A program made the translations under genes and the position numbers. From positions 2,840,710 to 2,904,709 of the forward strand of contig JALIGW010000057.1 in NCBI GenBank assembly GCA_023053685.1: DNA of 64,000 nt, written 5' to 3'. Shown piece by piece: positions 25,363-36,424 of the stretch (positions within the stretch are counted from its first letter, which is position 1; every line of letters begins with the position of its first letter). The notes beneath the pieces are model-generated. The model was not told the DNA's origin and searched no databases. It saw only the letters and a program-made list of their open reading frames with translations. This stretch comes from Diadophis punctatus similis (taxonomy: Eukaryota > Chordata > Lepidosauria > Squamata > Dipsadidae).

Positions 25363-28300
25363 AGGTGAAAATTTCCAGATGTGGACAAGCAGAGTTCAAA
25401 GACTATGCTGAAATCTAACATATCAATTTCTCTCTAGCTGACATTTTCCAGATGAGCACAAGCAGAGTTCAAAGATTATGGTGAACTCTACCACATCAAT
25501 TTCTCTCTAGCTTACATTTTCCAGATGTGCAGAAGCAGAGTTCAAAGATTATGGTGAAATCTACCACATCAATTTCTCTCTAGCTGACATTTTCCAGACA
25601 TGCAGAAGCAGCGTTCCAGGATTGTGCTGAAAACCACCACATCAATTTCTCTCTAGCTGACTTTTCCAGATGTGCAGAAGCAGAGTTCCAGGTGTATGCT
25701 GAAATCTGCCTTGCAATTTCTCTCTAGCTGACTTTTCGCAGATGTGCAGAAGCAGAGTTCCAGGATTATGCTGAAAACCACCACATCAATTTCTGTCTAG
25801 CTGACTTTTCCAGATGTGCAGAAGCAGAGTTCCAGCATTATGCTGAAATCTGCCACATAAACATCTCTCTAGCTGACATTTTCCAGATGTGCAGAAGCAG
25901 AGTTCAAAGATTATGCTGAAATCTGCCTTGCAATTTGTCTCCAAGTGAAATTTTCCAGATGTGGAGAAGCAGAGTTCAGAGATTATGCTGAAATCTACCA
26001 CATCAATCTCTCTCTAGCTGACTTTTCCAGATGTGCAGAAGCAGAGTTCCAGCATTATGCTGAAATCTACCACATCAATTTCTCTCTAGCTGAAATTTTC
26101 CAGATGTGAGGAAGCAGTGTTCCAGGATTATGCTGAAATCAGCCTCTGCATTTTCTCTCTAGCTGACATTTTCCAGATGTGCAGAAGCAGAGTTCAAAGA
26201 TTATGCTGAAATCTGCCTTGCAATTTCTCTCTAGCTGACATTTTCCAGATGAGCGCAAGCAGAGTTCAAAGATTATGGTGAACTCTACCACATCAATTTC
26301 TCTCTAGCTTACATTTTCCAGATGTGCAGAAGCAGAGTTCAAAGATTATGCTGAAATCTAACACATCAATTTCTCTCTAGCTGAAATTTTCTAGATGTGC
26401 ACAAGCAGAGTTCCAGGATAATGCTGAAATCTGCCTCTGCATTTTCCCTCTAGCTGACATTTTCCAGATGTGAAGAAGCAGAGTTCAAAGATTCTGCTGA
26501 AATCTACCACATAAATTCCTATCTAGCTGACATTTTTCAGTTGTGCTGAAGCAGAGTTCCAGGATTATGCTGAAATCAGCCTCTGCATTTTCTCTCTAGC
26601 TGACATTCTCCAGATGTGCTGAAGCAGAGTTCAAAGATTATGGTGAACTCTACCACATCAATTTCTCTCTAGCTTACATTTTCCAGATGTGCAGAAGCAG
26701 AGTTCAAAGATTATGCTGAAATCTAACACATCAATTTCTCTCTAGCTGAAATTTTCTAGATGTGCAAAAGCAGAGTTCCAGGATTATGCTGAAATCTGCC
26801 TCTGCATTTTCCCTCTAGCTGACATTTTCCAGATGTGCGGAAGCAGAGTTCCAGGATTATGCTGAAATCAGCCTCTGCATTTTCTCTCTAGCTGACATTT
26901 TTCAGATGTTCGGAAGCAGAGAGCAAAGATTATGCTGAAATCAACCACATAAATTTTCCCCAGCTGACATTCTCCAGATGTGCAGAAGCAGAGTTCAAAG
27001 ATTATGCTGAAATCTACGACATCAATTTCTCTCTAGCTTACATTTTCTAGATGTGCAGAAGCAGAGTTCCAGCATTATGCTGAAATCTGCCACATAAAAT
27101 TCTCTCTAGCTGACATTTTCCAGATGTGCAGAAGCAGAGTTCAAATATTATGCTGAAATCTACCATACCAATTTCTCTCTAGCTGACATTTGCCAGATGT
27201 GAAGAAGCAGAGTTCCAGGATTGTGCTGAAATCTACCATACCAATTTCTCTCTAGCTGACATTTGCCAGATGTGAAGAAGCAGAGTTCCAGGATTGTGCT
27301 GAAATCTACCATACCAATTTCTCTCTAGCTTACATTTTCCAGATGTGCAGAAGCAGAGTTCCAGGATTTTGCTGAAATGTGCCTTGCAATTTCTCTCTAG
27401 CTGACTTTTCCAGATGTGAAGAAGCAGAGTTCAAACATTATGCTGAAATCTACCACATAAATTCCTATCTAGCTGACATTTTTCAGATGTGATGAAGCAG
27501 AGTTCCAGGATTATGCTGAAATCTGCCTCTGCATTTCCCCTCTAGCTGACATTTTCCAGATGTGCGAAAGCAGAGTTCAAAGATTATGCTGAAATCTGCC
27601 TCTGCATTTTCTTTCTAGCTGACATTTTCTAGATGTGTGGAAGCAGAGTTCCAAGATTATGCTGAAATCTTCGACATCAATTTCTCTCTAGCTTACATTT
27701 GCCAGGTGTGCAGAAGCAGAGTTCCAGGATTATGCTGAAATCAGCCTCTGCATTTTCTCTCTAGCTGACATTTTCCAGATGTGCAGAAGCAGAGTTCCAA
27801 GATTATGCTGAAATCTGCCTTGCAATTTCTCTCTAGCTGACATTTTCCAGATGAGCGCAAGCAGAGTTCAAAGATTATGGTGAACTCTACCACATCAATT
27901 TCTCTCTAGGTTACATTTTCCAGATGTGCAGAAGCAGAGTTCAAAGATTATGCTGAAATCTAACACATCAATTTCTCTCTAGCTGAAATTTTCTAGGTGT
28001 GCACAAGCAGAGTTCCAGGATTATGCTGAAATCTGCCTCTGCATTTTCCCTCTAGCTGACATTTTCCAGATGTGAAGAAGCAGAGTTCAAAGATTCTGCT
28101 GAAATCTACCACATAAATTCCTATGTAGCTGACATTTTTCAGATGTGCTGAAGCAGAGTTCCAGGATTATGCTGAAAGCAGCCTCTGCATTTTCTCTCTA
28201 GCTGACATTCTCCAGATGTGCAGAAGCAGAGTTCAAAGATTATGCTGAAATCTACGACATCAATTTCTCTCTAGCTTACATTTTCTAGATGTGCAGAAGC

Positions 28301-29073
28301 AGAGTTCCAGCATTATGCTGAAATCTGCCACATAAAATTCTCACTAGCTGACATTTTCCAGATGTGCAGAAGCAGAGTTCAAATATTATGCTGAAATCTA
28401 CCATACCAATTTCTCTCTAGCTGACATTTGCCAGATGTGAAGAAGCAGAGTTCCAGGATTGTGCTGAAATCTATCATACCAATTTCTCTCTAGCTGACAT
28501 TTGCCAGATGTGAAGAAGCAGAGTTCCAGGATTGTGCTGAAAACCACCACATCAATTTCTCTCTAGCTTACATTTTCCAGATGTGCAGAAGCAGAGTTCC
28601 AGGATTTTGCTGAAATCTGCCTTGCAATTTCTCTCTAGCTGACATTTTCCAGATGTGAAGAAGCAGAGTTCAAACATTATGCTGAAATCTACCACATCAA
28701 TTTCTCTCTAGCTGACATTTGCCAGATGTGCAGAAGCAGATTTCCAGGATTATGCTGAAATCAGCCTCTGCATTTTTTCTCTAGCTGACATTTTCCAGAT
28801 GTGAAGAAGCAGAGTTCAAAGATTATGCTGAAATCTACCACATAAATTCCTATCTAGCTGACATTTTTCAGATGTGATGAAGCAGAGTTCCAGGATTATG
28901 CTGAAATCAGCCTCTGCATTTTCTCTCTAGCTGACATTCTCCAGATGTGCAGAAGCAGAGTTCAAAGATTATGCTGAAATCTACCACATCAATTTCTCTC
29001 TAGCTGACATTTTCCAGATGTGCAGAAGCAGAGTTCCAGGATTATGCTGAAATCTGCCTTGCAATTTTTCTCC
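25363..29073 (+). repeat. Compound unit of 51 monomers with block D, third copy
   Basis: Partner of 15760-19542 at an offset of 9603 bp. It is one monomer shorter because AGCTTACATTT near 27690 joins directly to GCCAGGTGTG. Private changes include GGATAATGC (26418), CTACCATACC in place of AACCACCACATC (27306), CTCTAGGTTAC (27906) and TCTCACTAGC (28340). A CTGACATTTTCC start near 28638 is one base longer than the CTGACTTTTCC of the partner, giving a net difference of 72 bp. Confidence 0.86.
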
Positions 29074-29404
29074 AGGTGAAAATTTCCAGATGTGGACAAG
29101 CAGAGTTCAAAGACTATGCTGAAATCTAACATATCAATTTCTCTCTAGCTTACATTTTCCAGATGTGCAGAAGCAGAGTTCAAAGATTATGGTGAAATCT
29201 ACCACATCAATTTCTCTCTAGCTGACATTTTCCAGACATGCAGAAGCAGCGTTCCAGGATTGTGCTGAAAACCACCACATCAATTTCTCTCTAGCTGACT
29301 TTTCCAGATGTGCAGAAGCAGAGTGCCAGGATTTTGCTGTAACCACTACATCAATTTCTCTCTAGCTGACTTTTCCAGATGTGCAGAAGCACATGTCCAG
29401 GATT
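29074..29404 (+). repeat. End of left-domain HOR
   Basis: The standard left order after the AGGTGAAAAT marker continues through GTAACCACTAC to GCACATGTCC near 29390. In other left units the next variable segment is CTGCCTCTGCATTTCCCC; here it is CTGCCTTGCAATTTC, leading into compact monomers. The switch lies at about 29405-29420. Confidence 0.82.
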
Positions 29405-29890
29405 ATGCTGAAATCTGCCTTGCAATTTCTCTCTAGCTGACTTTTCCAGATGTGCAGGAGAGTTCCAGGATTATGCTGAAATCTACATCAATTTCTCTCT
29501 AGCTGACATTTTCCAGATGTGCAGAAGCAGAGTTCAAAGATTATGCTGAAATCTACACATCAATTTCTCTCTAGCTGACTTTTCCAGATGTGCAGAAGCA
29601 GAGTTCCAGGATTATGCTGAAATCTACATCAATTTCTCTCAAGCTGACATTTTCCAGATGTGCAGAAGCAGAGTGCCAGGATTTTGCTGTAACCACCTCA
29701 TCAATTTCTCTCTAGCTGAATTTCCCAGATGTGCAGAAGCACATGTCCAGGATTATGCTGAAATCTGCCTTGTAATTTCTCTCTAGCTGACTTTTCCAGA
29801 TGTGCAGGAGTGTTCCAGGATTATGCTGAAATCTACATCAATTTCTCTCAAGCTGACATTTTCCAGATGTACAGAAGCAGAGTTCCAGGT
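29405..29890 (+). repeat. Compact-monomer cluster 1
   Basis: Monomers here carry small deletions: GTGCAGGAGAGTTCC (near 29452), GTGCAGGAGTGTTCC (near 29802) and CTACATCAATTT (near 29486, 29622, 29831). Units with single deletions are mixed with fully compact 66-bp ones. The cluster also holds a GTAACCACCTC monomer and a GATGTACAGAAG monomer. Copies of this order occur at about 32700-33190 (offset 3305) and 37695-38170 (offset about 8290). Confidence 0.86.
29437..29502 (+). repeat. Representative compact 66-bp monomer
   Basis: A complete unit with three deletions relative to the 73-bp form: one base in the start (CTGACTTTTCC), three in the centre (GTGCAGGAGAGTTCC instead of GTGCAGAAGCAGAGTTCC), and three in the variable segment (CTACATCAATTT instead of CTACCACATCAATTT). 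Fully compact units and units with only one of these deletions are found almost only in three clusters near 29.4, 32.5 and 37.7 kb. Confidence 0.92.
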
Positions 29891-32430
29891 GTATGCTGAA
29901 ATCTGCCTTGCAATTTCTCTCTAGCTGACTTTTCGCAGATGTGCAGAAGCAGAGTTCCAGGATTATGCTGAAAACCACCACATCAATTTCTCTCTAGCTG
30001 ACTTTTCCAGTTGTGCAGAAGCAGAGTTCCAGCATTATGCTGAAATCTGCCACATAAACTTCTCTCTAGCTGACATTTTCCAGATGTGCAGAAGCAGAGT
30101 TCAAAGATTATGCTGAAATCTGCCTTGCAATTTGTCTCCAAGTGAAATTTTCCAGATGTGGAGAAGCAGACTTCAGAGATTATGCTGAAATCTACCACAT
30201 CAATCTCTCTCTAGCTGACTTTTCCAGATGTGCAGAAGCAGAGTTCCAGCATTATGCTGAAATCTACCACATCAATTTCTCTCTAGCTGACATTTTCCAG
30301 ATGTGAGGAAGCAGTGTTCCAGGATAATGCTGAAATCAGCCTCTGCATTTTCTCTCTAGCTGACATTTTCCAGATGTGCAGAAGCAGAGTTCCAAGATTA
30401 TGCTGAAATCTGCCTTGCAATTTCTCTCTAGCTGACATTTTCCAGATGAGCGCAAGCAGAGTTCAAAGATTATGGTGAACTCTACCACATCAATTTCTCT
30501 CTAGCTTACATTTTCCAGATGTGCAGAAGCAGAGTTCAAAGATTATGCTGAAATCTAACACATCAATTTCTCTCTAGCTGAAATTTTCTAGATGTGCACA
30601 AGCAGAGTTCCAGGATGATGCTGAAATCTGCCTCTGCATTTTCCCTCTAGCTGACATTTTCCAGATGTGAAGAAGCAGAGTTCAAAGATTCTGCTGAAAT
30701 CTACCACATAAATTCCTATCTAGCTGACATTTTTCAGTTGTGCTGAAGCAGAGTTCCAGGATTATGCTGAAATCAGCCTCTGCATTTTCTCTCTAGCTGA
30801 CATTTTCCAGATGTGCTGAAGCAGAGTTCAAAGATTATGGTGAACTCTACCACATCAATTTCTCTCTAGCTTACATTTTCCAGATGTGCAGAAGCAGAGT
30901 TCCAGGATTGTGCTGAAAACCAGCACATCACTTTCTCTCAAGCTGACTTTTCCAGATGTGCAGAAGCAGAGTTCCATGATTATGCTGAAATCTACATCAA
31001 TTTCTCTCTAGCTTACATTTTCCAGATGTGCAGAAGCAGACTTCAAAGATTATGCTGAAATCTAACACATCAATTTCTCTCTAGCTGAAATTTTCTAGAT
31101 GTGCAAAAGCAGAGTTCCAGGATTATGCTGAAATCTGCCTGTGCATTTTCCCTCTAGCTGACATTTTCCAGATGTGCGGAAGCAGAGTTCCAGGATTATG
31201 CTGAAATCAGCCTCTGCATTTTCTCTCTAGCTGACATTTTTCAGATGTTCGGAAGCAGAGAGCAAAGATTTTGCTGAAATCAACCACATAAATTTTCCCC
31301 AGCTGACATTCTCCAGATGTGCAGAAGCAGAGTTCAAAGATTATGCTGAAATCTACGACATCAATTTCTCTCTAGCTTACATTTTCTAGATGTGCAAAAG
31401 CAGAGTTCCAGCATTATGCTGAAATCTGCCACATAAAATTCTCTCTAGCTGACATTTTCCAGATGTGCAGAAGCAGAGTTCAAATATTATGCTGAAATCT
31501 ACCATACCAATTTCTCTCTAGCTGACATTTGCCAGATGTGAAGAAGCAGAGTTCCAGGATTGTGCTGAAATCTACCATACCAATTTCTCTCTAGCTGACA
31601 TTTGCCAGATGTGAAGAAGCAGAGTTCCAGGATTGTGCTGAAAACCACCACATCAATTTCTCTCTAGCTTACATTTTCCAGATGTGCAGAAGCAGAGTTC
31701 CAGGATTTTGCTGAAATGTGCCTTGCAATTTCTGTCTAGCTGACTTTTCCAGATGTGAAGAAGCAGAGTTCAAACATTATGCTGAAATCTAGCACATCAA
31801 TTTCTCTCTAGCTCACATTTGCCAGATGTGCAGAAGCAGATTTCCAGGATTATGCTGAAATCAGCCTCTGCATTTTCTCTCTAGCTGACATTTTCCAGAT
31901 GTGAAGAAGCAGAGTTCAAAGATTATGCTGAAATCTACCACATAAATTCCTATCTAGCTGACATTTTTCAGATGTGATGAAGCAGAGTTCCAGGATTATG
32001 CTGAAATCTGCCTTGCAATTTTTCTCCAGGTGAAAATTTCCAGATGTGGACAAGCAGAGTTCAAAGACTATGCTGAAATCTAACATATCAATTTCTCTCT
32101 AGCTGACATTTTCCAGATGAGTGCAAGCAGAGTTCAAAGATTATGGTGAACTCTACCACATCAATTTCTCTCTAGCTTACATTTTCCAGATGTGCAGAAG
32201 CAGAGTTCAAAGATTATGGTGAAATCTACCACATCAATTTCTCTCTAGCTGACATTTTCCAGACATGCAGAAGCAGCGTTCCAGGATTGTGCTGAAAACC
32301 ACCACATCAATTTCTCTCTAGCTGACTTTTCCAGATGTGCAGAAGCAGAGTGCCAGGATTTTGCTGTAACCACTACATCAATTTCTCTCTAGCTGACTTT
32401 TCCAGATGTGCAGAAGCACATGTCCAGGAT
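29891..32430 (+). repeat. Mixed transition block with block D-like monomers
   Basis: This stretch resembles block D of the left domain (GTCTCCAAGTG, GTTCAGAGATT or its variant CTTCAGAGATT, GTGAGGAAGCAGTG, TTTTCAGTTGTGC, GATGTTCGGAAG) followed by CATACC monomers and a left-type AGGTGAAAAT marker at 32028. It has many private changes: CCAGTTGTGC near 30008, GGATGATGC near 30614, AACCAGCACATCAC near 30918, a CTACATC monomer near 30991, and AATCTAGCAC near 31787. Its higher private variation suggests it has been homogenised less than its surroundings. Confidence 0.82.
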
Positions 32431-33190
32431 TATGCTGAAATCTGCCTTGCAATTTCTCTCTAGCTGACTTTTCCAGATGTGCAGGAGAGTTCCAGGATTA
32501 TGCTGAAATCTACATCAATTTCTCTCTAGCTGACATTTTCCAGATGTGCAGAAGCAGAGTTCAAAGATTATGCTGAAATCTACACATCAATTTCTCTCTA
32601 GCTGACTTTTCCAGATGTGCAGAAGCAGAGTTCCAGGATTATGCTGAAATCTACATCAATTTCTCTCTAGCTGACTTTTCCAGATGTGCAGAAGCACATG
32701 TCCAGGATTATGCTGAAATCTGCCTTGCAATTTCTCTCTAGCTGACTTTTCCAGATGTGCAGGAGAGTTCCAGGATTATGCTGAAATCTACATCAATTTC
32801 TCTCTAGCTGACATTTTCCAGATGTGCAGAAGCAGAGTTCAAAGATTATGCTGAAATCTACACATCAATTTCTCTCTAGCTGACTTTTCCAGATGTGCAG
32901 AAGCAGAGTTCCAGGATTATGCTGAAATCTACATCAATTTCTCTCAAGCTGACATTTTCCAGATGTGCAGAAGCAGAGTGCCAGGATTTTGCTGTAACCA
33001 CCACATCAATTTCTCTCTAGCTGACTTTCCCAGATGTGCAGAAGCACATGTCCAGGATTATGCTGAAATCTGCCTTGTAATTTCTCTCTAGCTGACTTTT
33101 CCAGATGTGCAGGAGTGTTCCAGGATTATGCTGAAATCTACATCAATTTCTCTCAAGCTGACATTTTCCAGATGTACAGAAGCAGAGTTC
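32431..33190 (+). repeat. Compact-monomer cluster 2 with 278-bp internal duplication
   Basis: GCACATGTCC monomers at about 32416 and 32694 begin two successive copies of a four-monomer, 278-bp unit (mean 69.5 bp). Each copy has GTGCAGGAGAGTTCC, CTACATC and CTACACATC monomers. Clusters 1 and 3 have only one copy. After the second copy the order GTAACCACCAC, GCACATGTCC, GTGCAGGAGTGTTCC follows as in cluster 1. Confidence 0.87.
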
Positions 33191-36100
33191 CAGGTGTATG
33201 CTGAAATCTGCCTTGCAATTTCTCTCTAGCTGACTTTTGGCAGATGTGCAGAAGCAGAGTTCCAGGATTATGCTGAAAACCACCACATCAATTTCTCTCT
33301 AGCTGACTTTTCCAGATGTGCAGAAGCAGAGTTCCAGCATTATGCTGAAATCTGCCACATAAACTTCTCTCTAGCTGACATTTTCCAGATGTGCAGAAGC
33401 AGAGTTCAAAGATTATGCTGAAATCTGCCTTGCAATTTGTCTCCAAGTGAAATTTTCCAGATGTGGAGAAGCAGAGTTCAGAGATTATGCTGAAATCTAC
33501 CACATCAATCTCTCTCTAGCTGACTTTTCCAGATGTGAGGAAGCAGTGTTCCAGGATTATGCTGAAATCAGCCTCTGCATTTTCTCTCTAGCTGACATTT
33601 TCCAGATGTGCAGAAGCAGAGTTCAAAGATTATGCTGAAATCTGCCTTGCAATTTCTCTCTAGCTGACATTTTCCAGATGAGCGCAAGCAGAGTTCAAAG
33701 ATTATGGTGAACTCTACCACATCAATTTCTCTCTAGCTTACATTTTCCAGATGTGCAGAAGCAGAGTTCAAAGATTATGCTGAAATCTAACACATCAATT
33801 TCTCTCTAGCTGAAATTTTCTAGATGTGCACAAGCAGAGTTCCAGGATTATGCTGAAATCTGCCTCTGCATTTTCCCTCTAGCTGACATTTTCCAGATGT
33901 GAAGAAGCAGAGTTCAAAGATTCTGCTGAAATCTACCACATAAATTCCTATCTAGCTGACATTTTTCAGTTGTGCTGAAGCAGAGTTCCAGGATTATGCT
34001 GAAATCTACCACATCAATTTCTCTCTAGCTGAAATTTTCTAGATGTGCACAAGCAGAGTTCCAGGATTATGCTGAAATCTGCCTCTGCATTTTCCCTCTA
34101 GCTGACATTTTCCAGATGTGCTGAAGCAGAGTTCAAAGATTATGGTGAACTCTACCACATCAATTTCTCTCTAGCTTACATTTTCCAGATGTGCAGAAGC
34201 AGAGTTCAAAGATTATGCTGAAATCTAACACATCAATTTCTCTCTAGCTGACATTTTCTAGGTGTGCAGAAGCAGAGTTCCAGGATTATGCTGAAATGTG
34301 CCTTGCAATTTCTCTCTAGCTGACTTTTCCAGATGTGAAGAAGCAGAGTTCAAACATTATGCTGAAATCTACCACATCAATTTCTCTCTAGCTGACATTT
34401 GCCAGATGTGCAGAAGCAGAGTTCCAGGATTATGCTGAAATCTACCACATCAATTTCTCTCTAGCTGACATTTTCCAGATGTGCAGAAGCAGAGTTCCAA
34501 GATTATGCTGAAATCTGCCTTGCAATTTCTCTCTAGCTGACATTTTCCAGATGAGCGCAAGCAGAGTTCAAAGATTATGGTGAACTCTACCACATCAATT
34601 TCTCTCTAGCTTACATTTTCCAGATGTGGACAAGTAGAGTTCAAAGACTATGCTGAAATCTAACACATCAATTTCTCTCTTGCTGACATTTTCCAGATGT
34701 GCAGAAGCAGAGTTCCAGGATTATGCTGAAATCTGCCTCTGCATTTTCCCTCTAGCTGACATTTTCCAGATGTGCGGAAGCAGAGTTCAAAGATTATGCT
34801 GAAATCTACCACATCAATTTTCTAGCTTACATTTTCCAGATGTGCAGAAGCAGAGTTCCAGGATTATGCTGAAATCTGCCTTGCAATTATTCTCTAGCTG
34901 ACATTTTCCAGATGTTCGGAAGCAGAGAGCAAAGATTATGCTGAAATATACCACATAATTTTTCCCCAGCTGACATTTTCCAGATGTACAGAAGCAGAGT
35001 TCAAAGACTATGCTGAAATCTACCACATCAATTTCTCTCTAGCTGACATTTGCCAGATGTGAAGAAGCAGAGTTCCAGGATTGTGCTGAAATCTACCATA
35101 CCAATTTCTCTCTAGCTGACATTTGCCAGATGTGAAGAAGCAGAGTTCCAGGATTGTGCTGAAAACCACCACATCAATTTCTCTCTAGCTGACATTTTCC
35201 AGATGTGCGGAAGCAGAGTTCAAAGATTATGCTGAAATCTGCCTTGCAATTTGTCTCCAAGTGAAATTTTCCAGATGTGGAGAAGCAGAGTTCAGAGATT
35301 ATGCTGAAATCTACCACATCAATCTCTCTCTAGCTGACTTTTCCAGATGTGCAGAAGCAGAGTTCCAGCATTATGCTGAAATCTACCACATCAATTTCTC
35401 TCTAGCTGACATTTTCCAGATGTGAGGAAGCAGTGTTCCAGGATTATGCTGAAATCAGCCTCTGCATTTTCTCTCTAGCTGACATTTTCCAGATGTGCAG
35501 AAGCAGAGTTCAAAGATTATGCTGAAATCTGCCTTGCAATTTCTCTCTAGCTGACATTTTCCAGATGAGCGCAAGCAGAGTTCAAAGATTATGGTGAACT
35601 CTACCACATCAATTTCTCTCTAGCTTACATTTTCCAGATGTGCAGAAGCAGAGTTCAAAGATTATGCTGAAATCTAACACATCAATTTCTCTCTAGCTGA
35701 AATTTTCTAGATGTGCACAAGCAGAGTTCCAGGATTATGCTGAAATCTGCCTCTGCATTTTCCCTCTAGCTGACATTTTCCAGATGTGAAGAAGCAGAGT
35801 TCAAAGATTCTGCTGAAATCTACCACATAAATTCCTATCTAGCTGACATTTTTCAGTTGTGCTGAAGCAGAGTTCCAGGATTATGCTGAAATCAGCCTCT
35901 GCATTTTCTCTCTAGCTGACATTCTCCAGATGTGCTGAAGCAGAGTTCAAAGATTATGGTGAACTCTACCACATCAATTTCTCTCTAGCTTACATTTTCC
36001 AGATGTGCAGAAGCAGAGTTCAAAGATTATGCTGAAATCTAACACATCAATTTCTCTCTAGCTGAAATTTTCTAGATGTGCAAAAGCAGAGTTCCAGGAT

Positions 36101-36424
36101 TATGCTGAAATCTGCCTCTGCATTTTCCCTCTAGCTGACATTTTCCAGATGTGCGGAAGCAGAGTTCCAGGATTATGCTGAAATCAGCCTCTGCATTTTC
36201 TCTCTAGCTGACATTTTCCAGATGTGCAGAAGCAGAGTTCCAGGATTATGCTGAAATCTACCACATCAATTTCTCTCTAGTTTACATTTTCCAGATGTGC
36301 ACAAGCAGAGTTCCAGTATTATGCTGAAATCTGCCTCTGCATTTTCCCTCTAGCTGACATTTTCCAGATGTGCGGAAGCAGAGTTCAAAGATTATGCTGA
36401 AATCTGCCTCTGCATTTTCTTTCT
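33191..36424 (+). repeat. Start of right-domain HOR
   Basis: After a block D-like stretch (33288-33960) the first right-domain markers appear: a GACAAGTAGAG monomer near 34630, CTCTCTTGCTGAC near 34674, the shortened CAATTTTCTAGCTTAC at about 34815, GCAATTATTCTCTAG near 34884, and TTTTTCCCCAGCTGAC near 34957. Further on come CTCTAGTTTAC near 36276 and TTTCTCGCTGACATTTTG near 36421, which mark the right domain to the window end. The order of monomers is more irregular here than in later units. Confidence 0.8.
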
